Source of the DNA: JASGIT01 sp047601665
Lineage (GTDB): Bacteria; Pseudomonadota; Gammaproteobacteria; Burkholderiales; Burkholderiaceae_C
Length of the DNA stretch: 64,000 bases
Assembly: GCA_047601665.1 (NCBI GenBank)
Contig: JASGIT010000001.1
Location: 558,001 to 622,000 of the forward strand
Direction of reading: 5' to 3'
Part shown: positions 9,744-17,881 of the stretch, piece after piece
Layout of the letters: each line of letters starts with the position of its first letter
Position numbering within the stretch: position 1 is the first letter of the stretch
Notes under the pieces: model-generated
Databases searched by the model: none
Seen by the model: only the letters and a program-made list of their open reading frames with translations
What the model was told of the DNA's origin: nothing
Made by a program: the position numbers and the translations under genes

Positions 9744-9965
9744 TCAGCGCCGCGATTCCGGCATGGCCACCGTCTTCGGGGTGGCCTTTTTTTCGTCCGT
9801 GCCGCAGGCCCCGCCCTCGCTGCCGCAGTTGCTGCACCCGCCGCAGCCGGGGTCCTGCGCCAGCGCCGAGGGCAGGCGGCGGCGCAGGCGGCTGGGCAGG
9901 TAGCGCCACACCACGTAGGCGGCGGCCAGCGCCACGATCACGGCGACGATGAGTTCCTGGGTCAT
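9744..9965 (-). CDS. Small Cys-rich membrane protein, FeoB-associated type
   Basis: A 73-residue protein with one N-terminal membrane helix (about residues 5-21), a basic stretch RRRLPSALAQ, and a cytoplasmic cysteine cluster CGGCSNCGSEGGAC (41-54). This layout matches the small FeoB-associated Cys-rich proteins. It starts one base after the feoB stop on the same strand, making it the third gene of the feo operon. A role as metal- or Fe-S-linked partner of FeoB is inferred from position. The sequence differs from the winged-helix FeoC of enterobacteria. Confidence 0.75.
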   Translation of the reverse strand: MTQELIVAVIVALAAAYVVWRYLPSRLRRRLPSALAQDPGCGGCSNCGSEGGACGTDEKKATPKTVAMPESRR

Positions 9966-9966
9966 A

Positions 9967-11844
9967 TCAACCTCCTAAGGCCAGCGCGGCGTGGTAGGTG
10001 ATGAAGCTGGCGCCATAGGCCAGCGCGAACAGGTAGCCCGCCATGAGCAGCGGGTAGCGCCAGCCGTTGGTTTCACGCCGCACGGCGGCGATGGTGGAGA
10101 TGCATTGCGGCGCGTACACGTACCACGCCAGCAGGGACAGCGCGGTCGCCAGCGACCAGCTGTGCGCGATCAGCGGCTCCAGCTGGCTGGCCACCTCGTC
10201 GCCCGTGGCGGACAGCGCGTACACCGTGCCCAGCGCCCCCACCGCCACCTCGCGCGCGGCCATGCCGGGCACCAGGGCGATGGCGATCTGCCAGTTGAAG
10301 CCGATGGGCGCGAACAGCGGCTCCAGCGCCTTGCCGATGCGGCCCGCGAAGCTGTACTGGATGGCCGCGCCCACCGCCCCCTCGGGCGGCGCGGGGTAGG
10401 TGGAGAGGAACCACAGCAGCACGGTGACCGCGAGGATGATGCCGCCCACGCGGCGCAGGAAGATCACCGCGCGCTCGTACAGGCCCAGCGCCAGGCTGCG
10501 CAGGCTGGGCCAGCGGTAGGCGGGCAGCTCCATCAGCAGCGGCACGGCGCCGCTGCCCGAGCGCGCCAGCTTGGCGACGAAGGCCACGGCCATGGCGCTC
10601 ACGATGCCGCCCACGTACAGGCCGAACAGCACCAGCCCCTGCAGGTTGAACAGGCCGCCCACCGTGCGCTCGGGGATGAACGCGCCGATCAGCAGCGCAT
10701 ACACCGGAAGCCGGGCCGAGCAGGTCATGAGCGGCGCGATCAGGATGGTGACCAGCCGGTCGCGCCAGCTGGCGATGGAGCGCGTGGCCATGATGCCCGG
10801 CACCGCGCAGGCGAAGCTCGACAGCAGCGGAATGAACGAGCGGCCCGACAGGCCCACCGTGCCCATCACGCGGTCGAGCAGGAAGGCCGCGCGCGGCAGG
10901 TAGCCCGAGTCTTCGAGCACCAGGATGAAGAAGAACAGGATCAGGATTTGCGGCAGGAACACCAGCACGCTGCCCGCGCCCGCGATGATGCCGTCGGCCA
11001 GCAGGCTGCGCAGCACGCCCTCGGGCATGTGCGCGCCGACCAGGCCGGCGAGCGCGTCCACGCCGCCCTTGATGGCGTCCATCGGGACTTCGGCCCAGCT
11101 GAACACGGCCTGGAACATGAAGAACAGCGTCGCCGCGAGCAGCACCATGCCCCAGAACGGGTGCAGGGCGATGGCGTCGAGGCGGTCGTCCAGGCGGCGC
11201 CCGGCCACGGCCGTCTGGCGCACGGCCAGGCCCATCACGCGCTGCACTTCGCGGTGCAGGTCGAGCACGCGCTGCTGCGGGTCGGCAGAGAGGGCCAGCG
11301 CGCCGGCTTGCGGCGGCGCCAGGGCGGGGAGCTCCACCGCGTCCAGCCACTGCAGCAGCTCCTTCGCGCCGCCGGGCTTCACGCCCACGGTGGCGAGCAC
11401 GGGCACGCCCAGCGCCGCGCTGAGCGCCGCGCGGTCGATAGCGATGCCCTGGCGCTCGGCCATGTCGCTCATGTTCAGCACCAGCACCAGCGGCAGGCCG
11501 AGCGCGCGCGCCTCCAGCACCAGGCGCAGGTTCAGGCGCAGGTGGGTGGCGTCGGTCACGCAGACCAGCAGTTCGGGCACGGGCTCGCTGGGCGACTGGC
11601 CCATGACGATCTCGCGCGTGACGGTTTCGTCCAGGCTATGCGCGTTCAGGCTGTAGGTGCCCGGCAGGTCGAGCACGCGCACGCGGCGGCCGCTGGCGGT
11701 GCTCAGCCAGCCCTCCTTGCGCTCGACGGTGACGCCCGCGTAGTTGGCGACCTTCTGGCGCGCGCCGGTCATCAGGTTGAACAGCGCGGTCTTGCCGCAG
11801 TTGGGGTTGCCCAGCAGGGCGACGCGAAGGAACGCCGTGCTCAT
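9967..11844 (-). CDS. feoB: Ferrous iron transporter FeoB
   Basis: A 625-residue inner-membrane Fe(II) transporter with a cytoplasmic GTPase head. The G domain shows GNPNCGKT (12-19), DLPG (59-62) and NMSD (124-127). The membrane part contains the two Gate-type regions (FIPLLSSFACAVPGIMATR and the later PGMAAREVAVGALG). It is shorter than the 773-residue E. coli protein, as is common in betaproteobacteria. The ATG at 11844 overlaps the feoA stop (ATGA), so translation is coupled. An upstream Fur-like box suggests iron repression. Confidence 0.95.
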   Translation of the reverse strand: MSTAFLRVALLGNPNCGKTALFNLMTGARQKVANYAGVTVERKEGWLSTASGRRVRVLDLPGTYSLNAHSLDETVTREIVMGQSPSEPVPELLVCVTDATHLRLNLRLVLEARALGLPLVLVLNMSDMAERQGIAIDRAALSAALGVPVLATVGVKPGGAKELLQWLDAVELPALAPPQAGALALSADPQQRVLDLHREVQRVMGLAVRQTAVAGRRLDDRLDAIALHPFWGMVLLAATLFFMFQAVFSWAEVPMDAIKGGVDALAGLVGAHMPEGVLRSLLADGIIAGAGSVLVFLPQILILFFFILVLEDSGYLPRAAFLLDRVMGTVGLSGRSFIPLLSSFACAVPGIMATRSIASWRDRLVTILIAPLMTCSARLPVYALLIGAFIPERTVGGLFNLQGLVLFGLYVGGIVSAMAVAFVAKLARSGSGAVPLLMELPAYRWPSLRSLALGLYERAVIFLRRVGGIILAVTVLLWFLSTYPAPPEGAVGAAIQYSFAGRIGKALEPLFAPIGFNWQIAIALVPGMAAREVAVGALGTVYALSATGDEVASQLEPLIAHSWSLATALSLLAWYVYAPQCISTIAAVRRETNGWRYPLLMAGYLFALAYGASFITYHAALALGG

Positions 11845-12116
11845 GCCCACTCCTCGCACGCGCGCACCTTCACCATGGCGGCCTCGTGCCGGCGCAGCGC
11901 GAAGGTGGCCTGCCCCACGCGCACGGCCAGCGGGTCGCCGCCCGGAAAGCCCGCGGCCACCACGCGCACGGGCTCGCCGGGCAGGAAGCCGATTTCCATC
12001 AGGCGCACCAGCAGCGCCCGCTCTTCTTCGTCACGCGCGGGGGCCAGCGCCACCACTTCGGCGGACTGGGCACGGGGCAATGCGTCCAGGCCCAGGTCTT
12101 GTTGCTCGTTTACCAC
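11841..12116 (-). CDS. feoA: Ferrous iron transport protein FeoA
   Basis: A 91-residue SH3-like protein that supports FeoB. The family pattern is clear in LVRLMEIGFLPGEPVRVVAAGFPGGDPLAVRVGQ-type residues, ending in FALRRHEAAMVKV. The only start in range is GTG at 12116, just after the AT-rich promoter region with the Fur-like box. It is the first gene of feoA-feoB-small Cys protein. Confidence 0.92.
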   Translation of the reverse strand: MVNEQQDLGLDALPRAQSAEVVALAPARDEEERALLVRLMEIGFLPGEPVRVVAAGFPGGDPLAVRVGQATFALRRHEAAMVKVRACEEWA

Positions 12117-12124
12117 GGTTTATA

Positions 12125-12143
12125 TGCAATTCATTCTCATTCA
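12125..12143. promoter_or_regulatory. Fur box-like site in the feoA/YkgJ divergent promoter
   Basis: TGCAATTCATTCTCATTCA fits the Fur pattern of repeated NAT triplets (ATTCATTCTCATT) and is the only AT-rich patch here. It lies 9 bases before feoA and 31 bases before the YkgJ-type gene. The call rests on motif similarity and on feoAB context. Confidence 0.7.
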
Positions 12144-12173
12144 GGTGCATTGTCCCTCATTCACAATGCGCGC

Positions 12174-12497
12174 GTGAATTCCCCTACGCATGAACACCCC
12201 TGCCTGAGTTGCGGCGCGTGCTGCGCGAGTTTTCGCGTGGATTTCTCCGTGTACGAAGTGCAGGAACACGGCGGCAGCGTGCCCGACGGGCTGGCCGTGG
12301 AAGTGAACGGCAGCCTGTGCCGTATGCGCGGCACCGACCACGTGCCGCCGCGCTGCGCCGCGCTCACGGGCACGGTGGGCTGGCGCGCGGCCTGCGGCAT
12401 CTACGAGTGGCGGCCCTCGCCCTGCCGCGAGTTCGAGGCGGGCTCGCAGGCGTGCAACCGCGTGCGCCAGCGCCACGGGCTCGCGGCGCTGGACTGA
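12174..12497 (+). CDS. YkgJ-family cysteine cluster protein
   Basis: A 107-residue protein with the N-terminal CLSCGACCASFRVDFS cluster and further cysteines at CRMRG, PPRCAAL, ACGIYEWRPSPCREFEAGSQAC. This is the zinc- or iron-binding Cys cluster of the YkgJ family, whose function is unknown. The start is GTG at 12174, placing the cluster at the expected distance from the N terminus. Its divergent position over the Fur-like box suggests iron-dependent expression. Confidence 0.85.
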   Translation: MNSPTHEHPCLSCGACCASFRVDFSVYEVQEHGGSVPDGLAVEVNGSLCRMRGTDHVPPRCAALTGTVGWRAACGIYEWRPSPCREFEAGSQACNRVRQRHGLAALD

Positions 12498-12518
12498 TTC
12501 TGGAAAAGGCGGCTGGTA

Positions 12519-12851
12519 TCAGTCGTCCATCCGCCGGCCCAGCAGCAGGCCGATGCCCAGTCCGATGGCCAGGCCGGCTGCCAGCGCGCCGCCGGTGGCG
12601 CTCCAGGGCTCTTCGCGCACGTAGGCGTCCACCTGGGTGGCGGCCTGCCGGGCCTTGCGCGCCGCCTGCTGGCGCTTTTCGCCGATGGCCTGCCGGGCGG
12701 TGTCGAGGCTGGCCTTCAAGTGCTGGCGCAGCGCCTGGATATGCGGGTTGGCTTCGAGTTCGGTCGCCGACAGCACCGCGCTGACGTCCGCCTCGAGGTC
12801 TGCCACGGCGTCGCTCGCGGTGGTGCCGGGGGTGTGGTGGGAATGGGTCAT
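12519..12851 (-). CDS. DUF883 family (ElaB/YqjD-like) protein
   Basis: A 110-residue protein with an acidic helical N-terminal half (ADLEADVSAVLSATELEA), a basic middle (GEKRQQAARKARQAATQ), and a C-terminal glycine-rich membrane helix followed by GRRMDD. This is the typical ElaB/YqjD pattern. In E. coli such proteins anchor to the inner membrane and bind ribosomes in stationary phase. The ATG at 12851 has a good AAAGGA site. The longer frame would read through the repeat upstream. Confidence 0.8.
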   Translation of the reverse strand: MTHSHHTPGTTASDAVADLEADVSAVLSATELEANPHIQALRQHLKASLDTARQAIGEKRQQAARKARQAATQVDAYVREEPWSATGGALAAGLAIGLGIGLLLGRRMDD

Positions 12852-12972
12852 GGGAAGGTCCTTTCTGGGGGGAGGTGATGGGGCCCATCTATCGTAGACG
12901 CTGCCGCCGCTGGCGGGCGCCTCCTGCGCAACAGCATGGCGTTGGTCTTGATGGGGCTCTCCTGTAAAGATA

Positions 12973-13047
12973 GCTGCCAGCGCTTGCTGCAAGACAATTT
13001 CAGTGGGAAAACATGCTGAAAGTGGCTTGCAGCAAGCGCTGGCAGCT
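12973..13047. repeat. Dispersed repeat, copy 3: perfect 22-base inverted repeat
   Basis: Arms 12973-12994 and 13026-13047 are exact reverse complements over 22 bases, each containing the AGCGCT core. The 31-base loop holds an inner TTCAG/CTGAA stem. It lies just after the stop of the binding-protein gene and upstream of the DUF883 gene, both on the minus strand, and probably ends transcription of the 20.8-13.0 kb operon. Confidence 0.8.
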
Positions 13048-13054
13048 CCTGTTT

Positions 13055-13987
13055 TTATTCCGGTCTGACTGCCATGGTTTCGAGCACGGTCTGCATCTGC
13101 GGGCTCATGGGCAGGTTGAGGCTTTCACCCGAGGGCAGGCGGCGCAGGAACCAGCGCTTGTACTGGCGCTCGATCTCGCCATCCTCGGCCAGCACCTGGA
13201 AGCTCTGGCGCACCACGTCGGCCAGTTGCGGGTCGTCCTTGCGGAACATGATGCCGTAGGGGTCGTAGGAGAGGTAGTCACCCACGACCTGGAACTTGCC
13301 GCTCTTGCCCGCGTCCTGCGCGATCAGGCCGTACAGCAGCACGTCGTCGGTGGCGAAGGCGTCGGCCTGGCCGCTGGCGACCTGGGCGAAGCCCTGGGCG
13401 TGGTCGGGAACGACCTGCAGCTGGAGGCCGAGCTTGAACTTGCGGTCCAGCTCCTGCAGCGCCTTCTGGTTGGTGGTGCCCGCCGTAACGGCCACCTTCT
13501 TGCCCGCCAGGTCGCGGAAGTTGCCGCCGATGGCCGCGCCCTGTTTCACCATCACCTTGGTGCCCGAGATGAACATGATGGGCGAGAAGGCCACGCGCTT
13601 TTGCCGCTCCAGGTTGCTGGTGGTGGAGCCGCACTCCAGGTCCACCTTGCCGCTGGCGACGGCGTCGATGCGGTTGTCGGAGGTCACGGGCACCCAGTCG
13701 ATCTTCAGGCTCTTGTTCACCGCGTCTTCGATGGAGGTGACCAGGGCCTTGCACAGTTCGATGGAGTAGCCGATGGGCTCCTTGCGCGCGCTCAGGTACG
13801 AGAACGGCACGGAGGCGTCGCGGTAGCCCAGCGCGATGGTGCCGCTGTTGCGCACCTTGGCGAGCGTGCCGCGCAGCTCGGCGTCGGCGCCGCGCGCGGG
13901 GCTGCCCATCATGTTCTGCGCCTGGGCCGCGCCCGCGCACAGGCCGAGCGCGCAGAGGATGAGCACGGAGAGTCGTTGCAACTTCAC
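13055..13987 (-). CDS. Amino-acid ABC transporter substrate-binding protein (glutamate/aspartate type)
   Basis: A 310-residue periplasmic binding protein with a signal peptide ending near AAQAQN. Its SBP family 3 fold resembles GltI: SGTIALGYRDASVPFSYL, PIGYSIELCKAL, DLECGSTTSNLERQKRVAFSPIMFISGTKVMV. No permease or ATPase genes lie nearby, so it is an orphan binding protein or feeds a distant transporter. The start is GTG. It is the last gene of the minus-strand operon that begins with the decarboxylase homologue and lies 16 bases after the DctA-type gene. Confidence 0.88.
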   Translation of the reverse strand: MKLQRLSVLILCALGLCAGAAQAQNMMGSPARGADAELRGTLAKVRNSGTIALGYRDASVPFSYLSARKEPIGYSIELCKALVTSIEDAVNKSLKIDWVPVTSDNRIDAVASGKVDLECGSTTSNLERQKRVAFSPIMFISGTKVMVKQGAAIGGNFRDLAGKKVAVTAGTTNQKALQELDRKFKLGLQLQVVPDHAQGFAQVASGQADAFATDDVLLYGLIAQDAGKSGKFQVVGDYLSYDPYGIMFRKDDPQLADVVRQSFQVLAEDGEIERQYKRWFLRRLPSGESLNLPMSPQMQTVLETMAVRPE

Positions 13988-14003
13988 GGCGGCTCCTTGG
14001 GGC

Positions 14004-15338
14004 TCAGGCGTGGGCCGCCGAGGCCTGCAACTCGGCGTCCAGCCGCTCGGCGTTGGCGATGGCTTCGGTCTCGGGCAGCAGCTCGCCCTCCCACTTGGCG
14101 ACCACGGCGCTGGCGATGGAGTTGCCCACGGCGTTGGTGGCCGAGCGGCCCATGTCGAGGAAGCTGTCCACGCCCAGGATCAGCAGCAGCCCCGCCTCGG
14201 GGATGTTGAACTGGTTCAGCGTGGCCGCGATCACCACCAGCGAGGCGCGCGGCACGCCGGCGATGCCCTTGGAGGTGACCATCAGCACCAGCAGCATGGT
14301 GAGCTGCGTGCCCAGCGACAGCTTGATGTCGTAGGCCTGCGCGATGAACAGCGAGGCGAAGGTGCAGTAGATCATCGAGCCGTCGAGGTTGAACGAGTAG
14401 CCCAGCGGCATGACGAAGCTGGAGATCTTGCGCTTGACGCCGAAGCGGTCCAGCGCGTCCAGGATCTTGGGGTAGGCGGCCTCGGAGCTGGCGGTGGCGA
14501 ACGACACCATGAAGGGCTCGCGGATGAGCTTGAGCAGCCGCCCGATGCGCGGGCCGAGGATCAGGAAGCCCACGGCGATCAGCACGCACCACAGCACGAA
14601 GAGCGCGATGTAGAACTCGCCCATGAAGACGGCGAACTTGAGCAGCACGCCCAGCCCGTTCGTGGCCACGGTGGCGGCCATGGCGGCCATCACGGCCACG
14701 GGGGCGAGCTTCATCACGTAGCCGGTGATCTTGAGCATGACGTGCGAGAGCTGCTCGATGCCGTCGAACAGCACCTTGCCGGTGTTGCCCAGTGCGGCCA
14801 GGCCGATGCCGAAGAACATCGAGAACACCACGATCTGCAGGATTTCGTTCTGCGCCATGGCCTCGGCGAAGGACTTGGGCACCATGTGGGCGATGAAGTC
14901 CTTGAGCGTGAACTTGCCGGTCGCCAGGTTGGTGGCGGTGCCGATGTCGGGCAGCGGCAGCCCGAAGTCGGCCCCCGGCTGGAAGAGGTTGACCAGCACC
15001 ATGCCCAAGAGCAGCGACACCAGCGAGGCGCTCATGAACCAGGCCATGGCCTTGAAGAACACGCGCCCGATGGCCGAGGCGTCGCCCATGTGCGCGATGC
15101 CCACCACCAGCGTGGAGAACACCAGCGGGCCGATCAGCATCTTGATCAGGCGCAGGAAGATGTCGGACAGGATGGAGATGTAGCCCGCCATCTCCGCGGC
15201 GGCTTTCTTGTCCGGGAAGTTGATGAAGATCATGTGGCCTATCACGATCCCTATCACCATCGCGATCAGGATCCAGGCTACGGGGGGGAGTTTCTTCCGG
15301 GCGGGGGCTCCGCCGGGCACGTGGGTAGCTGGGCTCAT
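14004..15338 (-). CDS. Dicarboxylate/amino acid:cation symporter (DctA-like)
   Basis: A 444-residue member of the DAACS family, with eight membrane helices plus two re-entrant loops expected. Landmarks are FLRLIKMLIGPLVFSTLVVGIA, the serine-rich FATASSEAAYPKI hairpin, the SFNLDGSMIYCTFA binding region and DMGRSATNAVGNSIA. It would import C4-dicarboxylates or glutamate/aspartate with protons or sodium. It lies between the C45 gene and the binding protein on the same strand with short gaps. This suggests uptake of a substrate or export of a product of the operon. Confidence 0.9.
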   Translation of the reverse strand: MSPATHVPGGAPARKKLPPVAWILIAMVIGIVIGHMIFINFPDKKAAAEMAGYISILSDIFLRLIKMLIGPLVFSTLVVGIAHMGDASAIGRVFFKAMAWFMSASLVSLLLGMVLVNLFQPGADFGLPLPDIGTATNLATGKFTLKDFIAHMVPKSFAEAMAQNEILQIVVFSMFFGIGLAALGNTGKVLFDGIEQLSHVMLKITGYVMKLAPVAVMAAMAATVATNGLGVLLKFAVFMGEFYIALFVLWCVLIAVGFLILGPRIGRLLKLIREPFMVSFATASSEAAYPKILDALDRFGVKRKISSFVMPLGYSFNLDGSMIYCTFASLFIAQAYDIKLSLGTQLTMLLVLMVTSKGIAGVPRASLVVIAATLNQFNIPEAGLLLILGVDSFLDMGRSATNAVGNSIASAVVAKWEGELLPETEAIANAERLDAELQASAAHA

Positions 15339-15365
15339 GACGTTGTCTCCTTCAAAAATCCATTG

Positions 15366-16403
15366 TTATGCGTTGGGGGCGCCGGGCGGCTCGTTCGCGT
15401 AGACGATGTCGCGGCTGCCCTCCTCGAAGGCGTTCAGGGCCTGCGGCCAATGCTGGCCGGGCCAGTGCAGTTCCACGCGGCCGGAGCGCGGCGCATAGAC
15501 CGCCGTGTACAGCGTGCCGTAGCCGCGCAGCCAGGCGGGCTGGAACAAGGGCGCGCTCAGCAGCGCCCCGACCGCGGCGGCGGCTGGCGCGCCGGACTCG
15601 ACCCGCGCCTGCAGCGCGGACAGCCGCTCGCAGGCGCTGGTGGCCTGCGCGTGCTGGGGCCACTCCACGGCGTGCTGGAAATTCGTCACGGCGCGCCGCC
15701 GGGTGACTTCGGCGGGCCGGTCCGGGTTCAGGAACACCGTGGCCCAGTCGCCCTTGGCGTCGAGCAGTGTGACGCTGTAGCACATGTGCACCGGCACGCG
15801 CTGCAGGATGGCGATGGCCGAGGCGGTGTCGATGGCGATCTCCAGCACGTAGCGCATCACCAGCGGAATGCCGAAGCCGTCGCCGCAGACGGTGCGCCCG
15901 CCGAACGACAGCGAGGCGGAGAGGCCCGATTCGTTCAGCCCGTCCAGCGCGCCCCACAGGCAGTCGCCCATGGCCGCCACGCGCTGGCCGCTCCAGTTCG
16001 AATGCAGCCAGGTGCCTTCGAGCAGCGCGGGCGCGAAGTCGTAGTTGCGCAGCAGCAGGGGCTCGCTGCCGTCGCCTTCCCCCGGAAGCCATACGGCCTG
16101 CGAGCAGCCGGTGATGTAGGCCGGCGGGCACCACAGCGACAGGAAGCGCGCCTCCACGTCGCCGCCGCCCGCCAGCTCCACCAGCCGCTCCCAGGTGGGC
16201 ACCAGCTCGGGCATGTGCTGGCGCAGCGCGCGGCGGCACTCCAGGAAGCTGGCGCGCGCCACCGCGCCCTGGCGCAGGAACCAGGCGCGGTAGGACGGCC
16301 AGAACCGCTCGCACAGCGACTTCCACTGCGCGCCGGGCAGGGCCTCGGCCAGGGCGCGGAAGTGGATGCGGGTCGGCGTGTGGATTTCCGGGCGGCTTTC
16401 CAT
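15366..16403 (-). CDS. C45-type N-terminal-nucleophile acyltransferase/hydrolase
   Basis: A 345-residue protein resembling fungal acyl-CoA:6-aminopenicillanic acid acyltransferase and related C45 autoproteolytic enzymes. The putative self-cleavage site is Gly99-Cys100 in AYITGCSQAVWLPG, followed by the typical LLLRNYDFAPALLEG and LDGLNESGLSASLSFGG patterns. Known members cleave themselves to expose the Cys and then transfer or hydrolyse an acyl group on an amine. The start ATG at 16403 fits the family; the frame stays open far upstream only because of GC bias. It lies between the ATP-grasp and DctA-type genes, so its substrate is likely a product of the two upstream enzymes (inference). Confidence 0.8.
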   Translation of the reverse strand: MESRPEIHTPTRIHFRALAEALPGAQWKSLCERFWPSYRAWFLRQGAVARASFLECRRALRQHMPELVPTWERLVELAGGGDVEARFLSLWCPPAYITGCSQAVWLPGEGDGSEPLLLRNYDFAPALLEGTWLHSNWSGQRVAAMGDCLWGALDGLNESGLSASLSFGGRTVCGDGFGIPLVMRYVLEIAIDTASAIAILQRVPVHMCYSVTLLDAKGDWATVFLNPDRPAEVTRRRAVTNFQHAVEWPQHAQATSACERLSALQARVESGAPAAAAVGALLSAPLFQPAWLRGYGTLYTAVYAPRSGRVELHWPGQHWPQALNAFEEGSRDIVYANEPPGAPNA

Positions 16404-16423
16404 GGAGTCGCTGGCCCTTGGCG

Positions 16424-17881
16424 TCAGAGGATCTTGAACGAACCAGGCGCGGGCGCCGTTTCCTGCTGCGTGGTCAGGATGGGCTTGCCCGCGTAGTAGT
16501 TCTTGATGCCCCGGATCCAGTCGCGCGCGCGGACGTTGAGCTTGAAGTTGTCGTCCATCGAGCGCCCGCGCGTGATCAGGATGCCCAGGTCCGCGCCTTC
16601 GTAGCGGTAGTCGCCGGGGCCGGTGATGCGCAGGAAGAACGCCTCGCGCTCGGAGTCGATGGCGCGGCGGTGGTAGTCGAAGCGCTGGAAGGCGACGCTG
16701 CCGTCCTCGGCCATGCGGTAGATGCCGGTGCCGGGCGCGTGGGTCACCTGGTCCACCTTGTCTTCGGTGAACTTCATGACGACCTGCGACCAGGAGTCGA
16801 TGAAGTGCGGCTGTGCCCAGCGCTCGTTGATTTCCTTGACGTTCAGGTCGAACGGCACGCCCGAGAATTCGAGCAGGTGGAACAGGAACAGCGGCGCGTC
16901 GGCGTAAGCGAAGGCGGCGTGGTTGGTCATGGGGCTGGCGCCGCAGATGCGCGGGTTCAGCTCGCCCAGGTAGACCTCGCCGTTGTCGGTGTCGATCAGG
17001 AAGTCGAGGTCGAAGTAGCCACGGTAGCCCTCGGCCAGCAGCTGGTTGCCGAAGCGCTCGGCCATGTCGCGCGCCTTGGCGCGCACTTCTTCCGAGAACG
17101 CGCCCGGGAACACCTCGTTGCCGCACCAGCCGCCCTTGTAGGGCGTGAGTTCGCGCGCGCCCACCACCTCGGTCAGCAGCGGCCCGACCAGCGTGCCCGA
17201 CTGCGTGGCGCAGGCTTCGAGTGTGGCGCCGCGGCAGTTGATGCGCTTCATGATCTTGACCTCGGGGTCGTTGACGATTTCGTCCTTGTGCTTGTTGAAA
17301 TCGTCTTCCGAGGCGATGAAGAACGTGGTGTGGCCCGAGTCGCCAAAGGCCGACTGCACCACCAGGTCCCGGCCCAGATTGTTGCGCTCGGCGATCTGCA
17401 TCAGGTGCTGGTAGCTGTCGACCTTTTCGAGCGCGTTGGGCACCGAGTGCACGCCGGCCTTGTTGCCGATGCGCACGGTCTCCATCTTGTTGTCGCAGCG
17501 CTGGCGCAGCTTGGCGGGCGGGAACCAGACCTCCATGCCCAGCTCTTTCGCTAGCTCCTCGGTCTTCTCGTCGAACATCAGGAAGGTGGCCACGGGCTTG
17601 CCGCCGCGCCGCTCGATCAGGTCGACCACGTCCTTGTGCTGGAGCAGGTAGTTGTTGATGTCCTCGATGGACTGGAATTCCTCGTGCGGCAGCTCCTGCG
17701 GCACGAAGACGTTGGGGTGGCGCCCGTCGAAGCAGTCGATGTAGTTGATGTAGCGGAAGCGGTTGACCCACCGGTCCATGCCCAGCAGGTTGAAGTTGGT
17801 CGCGCTGATGAAGTAGATGGGCCGCTCGTTGCGGTGGAACATCAGCAGCAGATCGGAAATGCTCTTGACTTTTGCGCTCAC
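16424..17881 (-). CDS. ATP-grasp ligase-like enzyme (often labelled biotin carboxylase)
   Basis: A 485-residue protein. The middle has an ATP-grasp fold: phosphate-loop region SAFGDSGHTTFF (177-188), the metal-binding D293 in YFDLDFL, and GELNPRICGAS (306-316) with E307, N309 and R311. It lacks a biotinyl-carrier domain, and no carboxyltransferase is nearby, so a carboxylate-amine ligase is more likely than biotin carboxylase. The GTG at 17881 overlaps the decarboxylase stop (GTGA) and has AAGGAG five bases upstream, so the two are tightly coupled. The substrate is unknown; a diamine or amino acid from the upstream enzyme is the natural guess. Confidence 0.8.
   Translation of the reverse strand: MSAKVKSISDLLLMFHRNERPIYFISATNFNLLGMDRWVNRFRYINYIDCFDGRHPNVFVPQELPHEEFQSIEDINNYLLQHKDVVDLIERRGGKPVATFLMFDEKTEELAKELGMEVWFPPAKLRQRCDNKMETVRIGNKAGVHSVPNALEKVDSYQHLMQIAERNNLGRDLVVQSAFGDSGHTTFFIASEDDFNKHKDEIVNDPEVKIMKRINCRGATLEACATQSGTLVGPLLTEVVGARELTPYKGGWCGNEVFPGAFSEEVRAKARDMAERFGNQLLAEGYRGYFDLDFLIDTDNGEVYLGELNPRICGASPMTNHAAFAYADAPLFLFHLLEFSGVPFDLNVKEINERWAQPHFIDSWSQVVMKFTEDKVDQVTHAPGTGIYRMAEDGSVAFQRFDYHRRAIDSEREAFFLRITGPGDYRYEGADLGILITRGRSMDDNFKLNVRARDWIRGIKNYYAGKPILTTQQETAPAPGSFKIL

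Noticed and set aside
16424..17881. Biotin carboxylase
   Set aside because: Only the ATP-grasp fold is visible. There is no biotin carrier domain and no carboxyltransferase nearby.
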